DNA of 64,000 nt from Methanocella_A sp049676595 (lineage in GTDB: Archaea; Halobacteriota; Methanocellia; Methanocellales; Methanocellaceae). The stretch spans positions 2,852,001 to 2,916,000 of the forward strand of contig NZ_CP187259.1 in the NCBI RefSeq assembly GCF_049676595.1, in the 5' to 3' direction. The number at the start of each line of letters is the position of its first letter. Position 1 is the first letter of the stretch. A program made the position numbers and the translations under genes. Below are positions 32,573-41,967 of the stretch, in pieces. The notes under the pieces were generated by a model, which saw nothing but the letters and a program-made list of their open reading frames with translations, was not told the origin of the DNA and searched no databases.

Positions 32573-33086
32573 ACTTATCGAACTGAGTGAGCTTCGTGCC
32601 TCTGACCAGCGCCACTTTGCCTGTCCGCACCATCTCTTTGATCCCGAAGGGCCGCATCAGCTCTTCCATTGCATCGATCTTGTCGCCGCTGCCGGTGATC
32701 TCGATGATCACGCTTTCGGCGCTGACGTCGACGATCTTGGCCCGGAAGATGTCGGCGATCTGGATGATCTCGCTCCGGTCCTTGGCTTTGGCCGAGACTT
32801 TGAGCAGCGCCAGCTCTCTGTCGACGGATTCCTGGTGGCTGATGTCTACCACTTTGATGATGTCGATGAGCTTGTTGAGCTGCTTGGTGACCTGCTCGAT
32901 GACGTTCTCGTCGCCGTGGACCACGATGGTCATGCGGGAGATGTCAGGGTTCTCGGTCACGCCTACGGTGAGCGAGTCGATGTTGTATCCTCGCCTGCTA
33001 AACAGGCCGGAGACATGGGTCAGTACGCCTGGCTTGTTGGCTACCAGCACGGACAGCGTGCGGGCACCGTTTGATCCGTTAGACAT
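32571..33086 (-). CDS. ilvN: Acetolactate synthase small (regulatory) subunit
   Basis: 171 residues. The N-terminal ACT domain starts LSVLVANKPGVLTHVSGLFS and binds branched-chain amino acid effectors; the C-terminal half (about 85-160) is the AHAS small-subunit C domain ending FGIKEMVRTGKVALVRG. It activates IlvB and confers valine feedback. Its ATG directly follows the ilvB stop codon TAA with no gap, so the two are coupled. The length is typical of archaeal IlvN. Confidence 0.97.
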   Translation of the reverse strand: MSNGSNGARTLSVLVANKPGVLTHVSGLFSRRGYNIDSLTVGVTENPDISRMTIVVHGDENVIEQVTKQLNKLIDIIKVVDISHQESVDRELALLKVSAKAKDRSEIIQIADIFRAKIVDVSAESVIIEITGSGDKIDAMEELMRPFGIKEMVRTGKVALVRGTKLTQFDK

Positions 33087-34787
33087 TTATCTCGACCCCC
33101 CGTGCTCGACGAACTCGTTGATACTTGCGCCTGCGGGAACCATGGGGAACACGTTCTCCTCCCTGGAGACCTTGAAGTCGAGGAAGACGGGCTTGTCCGC
33201 CTTGAGCGACTGCTTTATGGCATCCTTGACCTCCGACTTCTTCGTCACTTCGATGCCGACCGCGCCATACGCCTCTGCAACTTTGACGAAGTTGGGCTGG
33301 CCCATCATGTCGGTGTAGGAGTACCGTCTGTTGAAGAACAGCTCCTGCCACTGGCGGACCATGCCGAGGTACCGGTTGTTGATGATAGCCACGTTGACCT
33401 TGATGTCGTTCTCCACCACGGTGGCGAGCTCCTGGATGTTCATCTGGATGCTGCCGTCGCCGGCGATGTTCCAGACGTTCTTCTCGGGGCAGCCGACCTT
33501 CGCGCCCATGGCGGCGGGGAACCCGTAGCCCATGGTGCCGAGGCCTCCCGAGGAGATGAAAGTTCGGGGCTGCTTGCACTTGATGTAGTGCGCCGACCAC
33601 ATCTGCGCCTGGCCCACTTCTGTGACGAAGCTACCGTTCTTAGTCAGGTCGTTGATCATCTGGATGACGTACTGGGGCTTGATGTCCGCAGAGGTCTGGT
33701 CGTAGTCCAGCGGATACTCTTTCTTCCACAGGTCGACTTTCTTCATCCACTCCGCAGACTTGGGCAGCTTCAGCTTCAGCGTGGCGATGATCTTCTTCAG
33801 GATGACCTTCGCGTCGCCCACGATGGGCACGTCCACCTTGACGTTCTTCCCCAGCTCAGCCGGATCGACGTCGATGTGGATGATCTTCGCGTTCGGGGCG
33901 AAGCTCTCCAGCTTGCCCGTCACGCGATCGCTAAACCTGGCGCCGATCGCGATCAACAGATCGCAGTCGATGATCGAGTAGTTGGCATACCTGGTGCCGT
34001 GCATGCCGAGCATGCCCAGCGCAAGAGGATGATCCTCCGGGAAGGCTCCTTTACCCATCAGGGTAGTAGTCACCGGAGCCATGATAGTTTCTGCCAGCGC
34101 CTTGACTTCGTCGTGGGCGCCTGCTATGATGGCGCCTCCTCCGACGTACAGCACCGGGCGCTCCGCCTTCTCGATGAGCGCACACGCTTTCTTGATCTGG
34201 AGCGGGTGGCCCGAGAAGGTGGGCTTGTAGCTCTGGAGCTGGATGGACTCGGGGTAGGAATAGTCAAAGGTCGCGTTCTGAACGTCCTTGGGAAGGTCGA
34301 TCAGCACCGGACCGGGCCTGCCTGTCGAGGCGACGAAGAAGGCCTCTTTAACCGTGTGCGGCAGGTCTTTGACATTCTTGATGAGGTAGTTGTGCTTGGT
34401 GATCGGGATGGTGATTCCAGTGATGTCCGCTTCCTGGAACGCGTCGTTGCCGATCAGCGGAACGGGCACCTGCCCCGTAATCGCTACTACGGGGACCGAG
34501 TCCATATAGGCCGTCGCTATGCCGGTTACTAAGTTCGTGGCCCCCGGGCCGCTCGTTGCCAGGCATACGCCTGTGCGCCCCGTTGCTCTAGCATAGCCGT
34601 CAGCGGCATGGGCCGCTGCCTGTTCGTGCCTGACCAGTATATGACGCAGCTTTGAATCGTACAGCTCGTCGTAGACCGGCAGAATCTGGCCGCCGGGGTA
34701 GCCGAAAATGGTATCGACTCCCTCGCGCTGGAGAGACTCGAGCAGCGCTCTGGCGCCCGAGATTCTCCTGGACTCATTCGGACTCAC
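33087..34787 (-). CDS. ilvB: Acetolactate synthase large subunit
   Basis: 566 residues with a GTG start behind GGAGGT. The ThDP-enzyme layout is intact: catalytic Glu in RHEQAAAHAADGYARATG near residue 48, the central FAD-type domain, and the ThDP/Mg motif GDGSIQMNIQEL...INN near residue 440. It condenses pyruvate with pyruvate or 2-oxobutyrate. It is transcribed with ilvN; cimA lies 97 bases upstream in the same direction, so a single cimA-ilvB-ilvN transcript is likely. Confidence 0.97.
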   Translation of the reverse strand: MSPNESRRISGARALLESLQREGVDTIFGYPGGQILPVYDELYDSKLRHILVRHEQAAAHAADGYARATGRTGVCLATSGPGATNLVTGIATAYMDSVPVVAITGQVPVPLIGNDAFQEADITGITIPITKHNYLIKNVKDLPHTVKEAFFVASTGRPGPVLIDLPKDVQNATFDYSYPESIQLQSYKPTFSGHPLQIKKACALIEKAERPVLYVGGGAIIAGAHDEVKALAETIMAPVTTTLMGKGAFPEDHPLALGMLGMHGTRYANYSIIDCDLLIAIGARFSDRVTGKLESFAPNAKIIHIDVDPAELGKNVKVDVPIVGDAKVILKKIIATLKLKLPKSAEWMKKVDLWKKEYPLDYDQTSADIKPQYVIQMINDLTKNGSFVTEVGQAQMWSAHYIKCKQPRTFISSGGLGTMGYGFPAAMGAKVGCPEKNVWNIAGDGSIQMNIQELATVVENDIKVNVAIINNRYLGMVRQWQELFFNRRYSYTDMMGQPNFVKVAEAYGAVGIEVTKKSEVKDAIKQSLKADKPVFLDFKVSREENVFPMVPAGASINEFVEHGGSR

Positions 34788-34884
34788 TTGCTTACCTCCT
34801 TTAAATTCAGTATAGATAGTGGTTGATGGTAACGTTTTAGCATTATTAATAGTTTATCATTATTCTTCATCGCGGCCACCACAG

Positions 34885-36354
34885 CTAGTGCTTTGCGGAT
34901 ATGCCATTCTTCTCCTGCACCAGCCGGTTCATACCCTCGATGAAGGCGAGGACGGAAGCCATGATGATGTCGGGACCGGCGCCCCGGGCGCTGATGAACC
35001 GGTCGCCCCGGGACATCTTGACCCATACTTCCACGAGCGCATCGGTACCCCCGGTGATCGCTTCGACCCGGTACTCTTCCAGCTTGATATCGGCCACGCC
35101 CATGACCGCCTTCCGCAGGGCGTTCAGCGCCGCATCCACAGGGCCCAGGCCCACGCCGGATTCGATGACTTCCTGGTCGTCGATGGTCACCTTGAGCGAA
35201 GCGGTCGGGGTCGCGTGGTTACCCGAAAGCACCGTGCAGTCGATCAGCTTGATGCGGGCTTCGGACTGGAGATCGAGCACGCTGTCCGCTATGGACATCA
35301 GGTCGGCATCGGTGACATGCTTGCCCTTATCTCCCAGCTCTTTGACCCGGGCGGTGATCTCGTCGATCTGCGGATCTGTGGCCTCGAGCCCGATCTCCCG
35401 CAGCGCCAGGACGACCGAGGTCCGGCCGGCATGCTTGCCGAGAACGATCTGGCGCTTGCGGCCGATGGTCTCGGGGGTGATAGGCTCGTAAGTCGCAGTG
35501 TTCGCCATGAGACCGTGCGTGTGGATGCCTGACTCGTGCATGAAGGCATTCTCTCCCACAAGGGCCTTGTTCGTGCCTACCGGGACACCCATCAGGCGGC
35601 TGACCAGCTTCGACGTCGGGTACAGGTTCTCCAGCACGAGCTTCGTGTTGACCTGGTAGAGCGACTTGAGGACGACGGCAACCTCTTCGATAGCGGTGTT
35701 GCCAGCCCGCTCACCCACGCCGTTGACGGTCACGTGGCACTGGGCGGCTCCCGCCCGGAGCGCCGCTATCGTGTTAGCCGTCGCCAGCCCGAAGTCGTTG
35801 TGGCAGTGGATGCTGACAGGCGCCTTCAGCTCGGACGTTAGGCGGGAGAAGATGTCGTAGGTCTGCTCGGGGTTGAGGACTCCGACCGTATCGCAGAAGC
35901 AGAGCCGGTCCGCCCCTGCGTCCAGACCAGCCTGGTATACGGAGATCAGGTAGTCCAGGTCGGCCCTCGACGCGTCTTCGCCTGACAGCTCGACGATCAG
36001 CCCGTGCTTTTTGGCGTACTCCACCGCGTCTATGGCCATCTGCCTTACAGAAGCCCTGTCTTTCTTCAGCTTCGCCTTGATGTGCAGGTCCGAAACTGAG
36101 ACGACCAGGTGGACTGAGTCCACGCCACAATCGAGCGCGTAGTCTATGTCCGGCTTAAGAACTCTGGCAAAACTGCATATCTCGGCATTCAGGCGCTCTT
36201 TGACAACAGCCTTAATACCGTCCCGCTCGCCTGCGGAAGTCACGGCCGAACCGGCCTCGATAACGTCCACCCCGAGCGAATCAAGGTTGCGGGCGATCCA
36301 GACCTTTTCTTCGGGCGTCAGGCTGACACCCGGCGTCTGCTCGCCGTCTCTCAA
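34885..36354 (-). CDS. cimA: (R)-citramalate synthase, 5' end apparently frameshifted
   Basis: 489 residues from the first in-frame TTG. The chain tracks archaeal CimA: the DmpG/LeuA-type barrel with RDGEQTPGVS, SIHCHNDFGLATAN, NGVGERAGN and HESGIHTHGL, then a C-terminal LeuA dimer domain ending FIEGMNRLVQEK. It makes citramalate from pyruvate and acetyl-CoA for isoleucine. 2-isopropylmalate synthase is the close alternative. Upstream of the TTG the same frame reads VRFFDTTL, which belongs to the enzyme, and stays open to a stop at 36424, yet it has no ATG, GTG or other TTG. Removing one T from the T4 run at 36389-36392 links it to an ATG at 36409 that has a TATA-like box upstream. Confidence 0.88.
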   Translation of the reverse strand: MRDGEQTPGVSLTPEEKVWIARNLDSLGVDVIEAGSAVTSAGERDGIKAVVKERLNAEICSFARVLKPDIDYALDCGVDSVHLVVSVSDLHIKAKLKKDRASVRQMAIDAVEYAKKHGLIVELSGEDASRADLDYLISVYQAGLDAGADRLCFCDTVGVLNPEQTYDIFSRLTSELKAPVSIHCHNDFGLATANTIAALRAGAAQCHVTVNGVGERAGNTAIEEVAVVLKSLYQVNTKLVLENLYPTSKLVSRLMGVPVGTNKALVGENAFMHESGIHTHGLMANTATYEPITPETIGRKRQIVLGKHAGRTSVVLALREIGLEATDPQIDEITARVKELGDKGKHVTDADLMSIADSVLDLQSEARIKLIDCTVLSGNHATPTASLKVTIDDQEVIESGVGLGPVDAALNALRKAVMGVADIKLEEYRVEAITGGTDALVEVWVKMSRGDRFISARGAGPDIIMASVLAFIEGMNRLVQEKNGISAKH

Positions 36355-36423
36355 CGTCGTGTCAAAAAATCTAACAGTATCGGAGAATAAAACGATTCCT
36401 TCTGTGCATTTTAAATCCCGATG

Positions 36424-36440
36424 CTAAATAAGTTTAAAGG
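36424..36440 (-). promoter_or_regulatory. Probable promoter of cimA-ilvB-ilvN
   Basis: On the minus strand a TACCTTTAAACTTATTTA block lies about 20-30 bases before the ATG at 36409, the spacing of a leaderless archaeal gene. It supports 36409 as the true start of cimA. Elsewhere between 36441 and 36605 I see nothing notable. Confidence 0.4.
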
Positions 36441-36605
36441 TATTTTAAGCTTTGGGTGCTGTCGCATAAGCGTAAAGAGCATAAAAGAAGGCAGATCTGG
36501 CTTTTATACCTTAAAACTCGCCGTCGTCGGCCAATATCTGCAGGCTGCACTGAATAACCAGATCATGCACTGGCGATGGCACAGCCGAACATAAAAAAGA
36601 GGTGC

Positions 36606-36622
36606 GCCGCATCTTATGCGGC
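36606..36622 (-). terminator. Terminator after the coiled-coil membrane protein gene
   Basis: GCCGCAT-aag-ATGCGGC on the minus strand, seven perfect pairs, followed by GCACCTCTTTTTTATG. It lies 8 bases after the stop of the gene at 36630. Confidence 0.65.
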
Positions 36623-36629
36623 GTCGATA

Positions 36630-37766
36630 TTAGTCGTTCTTCGCCGATTCGTCAGATGCCAGGTCTTGTAGCCGCTCATGCTGGTCCTGCTGCCGCTCCT
36701 GCTGATCCTGCAGCCTCTCCCGCTGCGCTTCCCGCTCCTGCTGCTCTTTCAACTGTTGTTGCATCCTCTGGTGCTGCTCCTGGTGCAGCTGAGCCTCGCG
36801 TGCCCGGCGCTCCTTCTGGCGCATATACCACTCGTAGATGACGGTCAGGCTGACGATTAGACCGATGCTGCCGGTGATCGTGGCCATGCATGCGGTGGGA
36901 GTGTACAGCAGCGCTATCCACGCATCCAGCGGAGACGTCGGAGTGGGGGTTGGAGTAGGGGTGGGCACAACAGTAGGGGTGACACCAGACGGCACTTTCT
37001 GGATCGAGATCGCGTCCATCTGCTGCATACCTTCGATGCGGTTCATCGTGTGCCGAATTTCCTGCTTGTAACCCGCCTTTGTGATGATGATATCGTAGGT
37101 GTCGGGGTAGATGCTGCCTGTGATAAAAGTGCCCGAGCTATCCGTCATGGCTTCGTATTGCTTGCCGTAGGACTGCGACTTCAGCACTACTTCGGCCCCT
37201 TCGACCGGCGCGCCGGTGGAAGCATCGGTTATAGTGCCGCTGAGGCTGGCCGTCTCCGGAGGCGGGGTCGGAGAAACCTGGGTCTGGCCTGCCACCAGGG
37301 TGCCTTCGAACTTATCGATCTGGGTACCATTCTCGTAAGCCTTGAAGCCGAAGACGATGATCTGTCCCTGTTCGGCAGTAATGGAGTTCGTGTTGACCCG
37401 GACAGTAGCGCCCTGCTTAACAGTAGTCGTGACCGCGTTAGAGGGATCATCGATGTAGGCCTCGACCATGATCGGACCGCCACTGTTGGTCACCAGCATG
37501 GAAACGTGATCGTTCTCCCACTTGGCGCTGGACAGCACCTTCCGGGGAGCCGGCGTAGGCGTAGGCGTAGGTGTAGCGGCAGAGGTCGGAGTGGGGGTGA
37601 TAGTCACGTCCGGCGTAGGAGTAACCGTAGCGTTTGCCACGGGCGTCGGAGTGGCGTCTTTACCCGGCTCGGCGAGAGCAACGGGAACAGCCACCAGTAA
37701 TAGTAAGCACAATAGTGAGATGCTGATCAGTTTTGGAACGATCGTTCTTGAACGTCGGTTAGCCAC
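36630..37766 (-). CDS. Surface protein with carboxypeptidase-regulatory-like domain, membrane helix and Gln/Glu-rich coiled coil
   Basis: 378 residues, GTG start. A Sec signal (about 12-32, ISLLCLLLLVAVPVALA) is followed by a Thr/Pro-rich stalk (TPTPTPTPAP). A beta domain comes next (about 75-165), then a carboxypeptidase-regulatory-like/PEGA-type Ig domain (about 175-255, SLSGTITDASTGAPVEGAEV) and a second TPTPTP linker. A membrane helix (about 290-315) leads to a cytoplasmic Gln/Glu/Arg coiled coil (about 320-375, EQQEREAQRERLQDQQERQQ). It could pass a surface signal inward or anchor to the cytoplasm. The partner is unknown. It ends the minus-strand glycosylation block and has its own terminator. 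Confidence 0.8.
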   Translation of the reverse strand: MANRRSRTIVPKLISISLLCLLLLVAVPVALAEPGKDATPTPVANATVTPTPDVTITPTPTSAATPTPTPTPAPRKVLSSAKWENDHVSMLVTNSGGPIMVEAYIDDPSNAVTTTVKQGATVRVNTNSITAEQGQIIVFGFKAYENGTQIDKFEGTLVAGQTQVSPTPPPETASLSGTITDASTGAPVEGAEVVLKSQSYGKQYEAMTDSSGTFITGSIYPDTYDIIITKAGYKQEIRHTMNRIEGMQQMDAISIQKVPSGVTPTVVPTPTPTPTPTSPLDAWIALLYTPTACMATITGSIGLIVSLTVIYEWYMRQKERRAREAQLHQEQHQRMQQQLKEQQEREAQRERLQDQQERQQDQHERLQDLASDESAKND

Positions 37767-38016
37767 AAAGATCCCTTCTGCAAGATAAATGTCCGTCCAG
37801 GTACCTGTCCGGCTGAATTATAGTCAATTGTGAAACTTTGAAGGCGGCCTGGCAGGCAGTTAAGGCTGCCGGACAGCATTACCAGTTTCGAGAACGACTA
37901 TATAGACGACCATCCGTCTGGCTTTTTCGTGCGCTGAATAAGACTTGTAGAGAGATAAACTTTTTGATGTGCCTGACGTAAGCCGATTAATTAAAAATTG
38001 GTAGTACTTGAGGCGC

Positions 38017-38916
38017 TTACCTCTTCCTTATTTCCCTCATCATCTCCCGCTGCATCTGCACGATCATGTCGATGATGTAGCCGAAGATGAAGATCTGGAT
38101 GCCCGAGATGATCAGCAGGGCGGTGAGAATCGCCATCTGGTTGTGAGGAATGCCCCTGAACTGCTCCCAGACAACGTAAACGCCGATTAGCAGGCCGATG
38201 AAGAAGATCGCGACTGATATTAACGTCAGGTATAGCATCGGGTTGTAGGTCTTACCTAGCTTGTATATCGTATACCCGATCTTGAAGCCGTCGTTCAGCG
38301 GGTTAAGCTTGGTGGGAGCGCCGTCTTCCCTGGCGAGGTAAGTGATGGGAACTTCGCACATGCGCAGGTCTTTCTTCAGGCATTCCACGGCCAGCTCGGC
38401 CTCTATGCCGAAGCCGGACTGGTTGAGGTTGACCATCTTCAGGGCCTTCCGGTTAAAGGCGTGATAGCCTGTAAGAATATCGCTGAGCCGGACATGGTAT
38501 GCAAAGTTGAACATATGGTTCAGCATTTTGTTGCCGAAGTGGTTCAGCTTCGTAAACGCGCCTTTACCGTAGTTGGCAAAGCGGTTGCCGAGCACGTGGT
38601 CTGCAGAGCCGTTGACGATAGGCTCGATCAGCCGGTCTACTTCTGCGGGGAGGTAGGTACCGTCGCCGTCCACCATGATCGTGATCTCTTTGTCGATCAA
38701 GCCGAAGGCCTGCTGGACAGCTGCACCCTTGCCCTTGCCATTTTGCAGCACTACCCGGGCGCCTGCGGCCTGAGCCGCAGCCACAGTATTATCAGTGCTG
38801 TGCCCGTCGACGACCAGCACGTCGGTGAAGCCCATCGCTTTGTAAGCGTCTACCAGCTTGCCGATGGTTTTACCCTCGTTCAAAGTGGGAATCAGGATGC
38901 AGACGTTATCTCTCAT
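38017..38916 (-). CDS. AglJ-like polyprenyl-phosphate glycosyltransferase (GT2)
   Basis: 299 residues. The GT2 domain (1-220) has VCILIPTLNEGKTIG, the nucleotide-binding DGHSTDNT, and the metal-binding DGDGTYLP. The C-terminus has two membrane helices (about 232-252 and 265-287), then a basic end. The overall pattern matches the archaeal TIGR04182/AglJ group that charges dolichyl phosphate with the first sugar of the N-glycan. Its position next to two oligosaccharyltransferase genes supports that role. It may start a polymer rather than a short glycan. Polyprenyl-phosphate mannose synthase is the alternative. Confidence 0.85.
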   Translation of the reverse strand: MRDNVCILIPTLNEGKTIGKLVDAYKAMGFTDVLVVDGHSTDNTVAAAQAAGARVVLQNGKGKGAAVQQAFGLIDKEITIMVDGDGTYLPAEVDRLIEPIVNGSADHVLGNRFANYGKGAFTKLNHFGNKMLNHMFNFAYHVRLSDILTGYHAFNRKALKMVNLNQSGFGIEAELAVECLKKDLRMCEVPITYLAREDGAPTKLNPLNDGFKIGYTIYKLGKTYNPMLYLTLISVAIFFIGLLIGVYVVWEQFRGIPHNQMAILTALLIISGIQIFIFGYIIDMIVQMQREMMREIRKR

Positions 38917-39010
38917 CTAACCATATAACAGATGGTTGATCGTAATAATTCTTGTGTTCGCCTGATGGCAAAAGTTTGGAAAAGAGGGAGTATAAAATGG
39001 CAGACGAGTA

Positions 39011-39037
39011 GTCGGGCAGCATGATCAACTGCCCGAC
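39011..39037 (-). terminator. Terminator after the first AglB gene
   Basis: GTCGGGCAG pairs with CTGCCCGAC (nine perfect pairs, nine-base loop), about 15 bases after the stop of the AglB gene at 39052. On the minus strand a T-rich stretch follows at about 38985-39000. Confidence 0.55.
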
Positions 39038-39051
39038 ACCCGACTGCTTTT

Positions 39052-41871
39052 TTATACGTTTATGGTTTCGCCGCTCTGGACAGCGCGCTCCGGCACGTCG
39101 ACCTGGGAGGTCGAGTTGCCCAGGGTCAGGGTGTATTTGCCTGCGGGCGTCACTGCGGACGAGTAGCTCGTGCCGTTCATCGCCTCGGTCGCGTAGGGCA
39201 CCGTCAGCGTGAAGCTGCCGGCGGAGTCTGCAATACCGCTCTGCGTGTAGGTGAACGACCTGCCGCCGATGGTCAGCGGCAGTGATGCGGTCACGTTTGT
39301 GCCGGGGTCTGCCTTGCCGGTGATCTTAGCGCCGTCGACAACCTCGTAGACCTTGACGTACTTGGCGGGCGGCCTGGCGTCGTATGCCAGCATCGTGCCG
39401 TCGGAGCTGGCCCGTACGAGGTCTATGGCCTGTGTGTACATGTCATAGGCTTCGGTATAGTTGGCCATGCCGATCTGGGCCGCGCTGTTGATGGTTCCGG
39501 TGGTAGTGTCCAGCAGCCTCACGCGTATCTGGTAGTCGCCTGCGGATTCGTAGACGAGCCTGAAGTGGTCCATGCTGTCGGCGTCATCGTAGTACAGCCT
39601 GCTCATCATGCTGTCGGCATATTTCTTGCTGTCTACGGGGAGCGGCACAGACTGGGTCGCCGAAATCGGGAACTCTTTCTCGGTCTCCCAGCCGTTCTTG
39701 TCGTCCGCCCACACGGTGATGGCGTAGAACTTGCCCGTGGCCATCTCGTTATCGATGACTACGTACTCGCTCCCGAGGGCCTTCAGGTTGGCGTAGCCTT
39801 TCTCCTCGGTCGTGGCGAGGAAGAAGGGCGCGCTGCCCGTGTTGTTAGCCTCGTTGATGCCGGCCTGGAACGGGTTGGCGTTAGGTATCCGGTGAGCTAC
39901 GTAGGTGATGACATGCCCGTAGTCCCACCAGCTCATCACGCCGTACGCGCTGGACGGATAGTCGTACCGGTCGCCACCAGATCTCACGTACGTGCCATTA
40001 TAGTACAGGTTCGGGCCCTGCGGGTCGGGGGTGTGGTCTCTGAGCCAGAGAAGGGCGTCGTACCACTCGTAGCCCATGCCGGAGCCACCCTGCGAATACG
40101 CCTCGGTGTAGCCGGTGAAGAAGAACCCTGCCGGGTCCTTGGCCGGGTCGATGCTCCTGTATGCCCCGGTGGACAGCGAAGTGGCCGGCCAGGTGATCAG
40201 GACCAGGAAGACGACTGCCAGGACTCCGAACATGATGACCTGGCCGCTGTTCTTGCCGATGAACCGCTGCGCGTCCTCGAAGGAGCTGACCCGCTTTTGC
40301 CAGTTCTCCACGAACTTGTCCCAGTCGAACGCCCTGTACACCGCGTATACGAAGTAAGCGGTCAGGAGCGCTGCGTTGATCGCGAAGTAGTAGGTGAACC
40401 TGATCTGGGTAAACGCTGCCCAGAGCATGACGACGTTCCATACCAGGAACAGCCATTCTGCGGGCCTGTTATTCTTGAACACCCGGAAGGCCAGCACCAC
40501 GATCGAGATGATGGACAGCCAGAAGGTCCAGAAGAACGATCCCCAGAGCATGTCTAAGGTGAACTCGCCCGTGGCAGTCAGGTACGATGGCCGGGCTTCC
40601 TGCACCCAGAGCATGCCGCCGCTGGGAGCGAAGACCTTGAAGCCGGACATGATGAGCTCGAACAGCTGCGGGAAGACCACATAGGTCCCCAGCAGCCCGA
40701 TCACGCCTACGCCCAGCATGGTCGCCGGGAAGGCCCACGCTTCGACCTTGTTGCTCTTCAGCACCCTGGAAAGCCCGTAGATGACGCCGATGCCCACGAA
40801 GGCCAGCGACAGGAAGACCGGCTGGGTGATAGAGTAGTACAGGAGCTGGAAGCTCAGGTCCTGGAGCGAGTAGGGCAATACCATGACCGACGGTATCAGG
40901 TACATGGCGGCTGCCACGATGACCAGGTAATCCATCCGGGTATCCCGGGTGTGGTCAACCACTGCCTGGATGGCGAAGTAGAGGAACAGGATGAACCCTA
41001 CCAGCAGACCGCCCGGCCACGAGAGCATGTACAGGCCGAAAGAGACGCCAGCGAGAGCCGCGAAGCCCAGCGCAATCAGGGCATCCTTATTCCTGGACTT
41101 GATCTTCTCGAGGTTAAGCCCGGAAGTTTTGGCGTTCTCGAGAGCGTAGACCAGGAAAGCCACGGTCACGACAGAGAACAGGACTTCTGCCACGTGGTGA
41201 TCGGTGAAGCCCAGCATCGACCGGCCCAGGAACTGCCCGGGGAGCAAAGCCAGCGTAGCCGCGGCGAGGATTCCCACGTTCCGGCCGTAGAGCTTCTTGC
41301 CCATGAAGTAGGTCGGGATGGCGCACAGCATGCCCAGAATGACAGGGGTGTAGGCACCAACCATGGTGACCGTCTCAGGGCTGGGGTTGCCGAGGCCGAC
41401 GATGAGCGATGCCCCGGCGATCATGAGCGTGAAGAACGGCCCGAAGTGGACGGTGCTACCAAACGGGTAATGAGTGAACGGATCGAAGAAGATCCTGTTC
41501 GGGAAATTGGCCAGCGTGTTGAAGACCAGGCGCATCTGTTCGGGTGCATCGTCAGCCGCGATGTTGACGTAGTTCTCCGGCCAGCCCGTGAAGACGGCTC
41601 CGTAAGACGGAACTGCCCGGATGTAGAACATCAGGACCATGATCAGGATAAGGGCCAGAGGATAGACCCAGGCGTACGATTTCAGGTACGCAGGCAGATC
41701 GAATGCTTTTTTCTCTTTGGTCGCTTCGACCTGTACTGCCATTTCCTGGACGGAGTCCTCTTTGACAGCTTCGGTCACGTTCCCGGACTGAACCGGTTTT
41801 TCTTTAACCGCCTGAGGCTTTTTCCCGGCAGTGCCGGCGGACTTGCCGCCGCTCTTTCCAGACTTTCCCAT
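39052..41871 (-). CDS. aglB: Oligosaccharyltransferase STT3/AglB, paralogue 1
   Basis: About 939 residues. ATG at 41871 has GGTGAGCG before it and lies after the predicted transcription start; ATG at 41898 lies before it. The cytoplasmic N-terminus is Lys/Gly-rich. About 13 membrane helices span 60-600, with DDAPEQMR in the first external loop, TDHHVAEV and VQEARPS. The soluble domain holds WWDYGH at residue 648 and the intact DNEMATGK (D707, M710, K714), the DxxMxxxK sequon-binding motif. The C-terminus is a beta domain ending SGETINV. It transfers lipid-linked glycans to Asn of N-X-S/T. The first-loop DDAPEQMR departs from the usual DAxYHMR. Confidence 0.95.
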   Translation of the reverse strand: MGKSGKSGGKSAGTAGKKPQAVKEKPVQSGNVTEAVKEDSVQEMAVQVEATKEKKAFDLPAYLKSYAWVYPLALILIMVLMFYIRAVPSYGAVFTGWPENYVNIAADDAPEQMRLVFNTLANFPNRIFFDPFTHYPFGSTVHFGPFFTLMIAGASLIVGLGNPSPETVTMVGAYTPVILGMLCAIPTYFMGKKLYGRNVGILAAATLALLPGQFLGRSMLGFTDHHVAEVLFSVVTVAFLVYALENAKTSGLNLEKIKSRNKDALIALGFAALAGVSFGLYMLSWPGGLLVGFILFLYFAIQAVVDHTRDTRMDYLVIVAAAMYLIPSVMVLPYSLQDLSFQLLYYSITQPVFLSLAFVGIGVIYGLSRVLKSNKVEAWAFPATMLGVGVIGLLGTYVVFPQLFELIMSGFKVFAPSGGMLWVQEARPSYLTATGEFTLDMLWGSFFWTFWLSIISIVVLAFRVFKNNRPAEWLFLVWNVVMLWAAFTQIRFTYYFAINAALLTAYFVYAVYRAFDWDKFVENWQKRVSSFEDAQRFIGKNSGQVIMFGVLAVVFLVLITWPATSLSTGAYRSIDPAKDPAGFFFTGYTEAYSQGGSGMGYEWYDALLWLRDHTPDPQGPNLYYNGTYVRSGGDRYDYPSSAYGVMSWWDYGHVITYVAHRIPNANPFQAGINEANNTGSAPFFLATTEEKGYANLKALGSEYVVIDNEMATGKFYAITVWADDKNGWETEKEFPISATQSVPLPVDSKKYADSMMSRLYYDDADSMDHFRLVYESAGDYQIRVRLLDTTTGTINSAAQIGMANYTEAYDMYTQAIDLVRASSDGTMLAYDARPPAKYVKVYEVVDGAKITGKADPGTNVTASLPLTIGGRSFTYTQSGIADSAGSFTLTVPYATEAMNGTSYSSAVTPAGKYTLTLGNSTSQVDVPERAVQSGETINV

Positions 41872-41909
41872 TCGCTCACCTTTAATATGGTTATCCATGA
41901 TTGAGCACT

Positions 41910-41932
41910 ATTTACATATACCTTTCGCGTTT
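41910..41932 (-). promoter_or_regulatory. Promoter of AglB paralogue 1
   Basis: Minus-strand CGAAAGG (BRE-like) followed by TATATGTAAATAG. The predicted start near 41890 falls after the upstream ATG at 41898, so the ATG at 41871 is used. The same CGAAAGGTA-ATA pattern is found before AglB paralogue 2. Confidence 0.6.
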
Positions 41933-41967
41933 GTCGCAGAACAGGGAAACGTGAAAAAAGAGCATGC

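Noticed and set aside
33102..34532. 476-residue open frame opposite ilvB
   Set aside because: Lies wholly antisense to a well-supported gene; its length follows from high GC and codon bias. The translation is His/Asp/Leu-rich with no family match.
34885..36354. 2-isopropylmalate synthase (leuA) for the cimA call
   Set aside because: Overall agreement with the archaeal citramalate synthase sequence is closer, and it is next to ilvBN; the two families are similar enough that leuA cannot be fully excluded.
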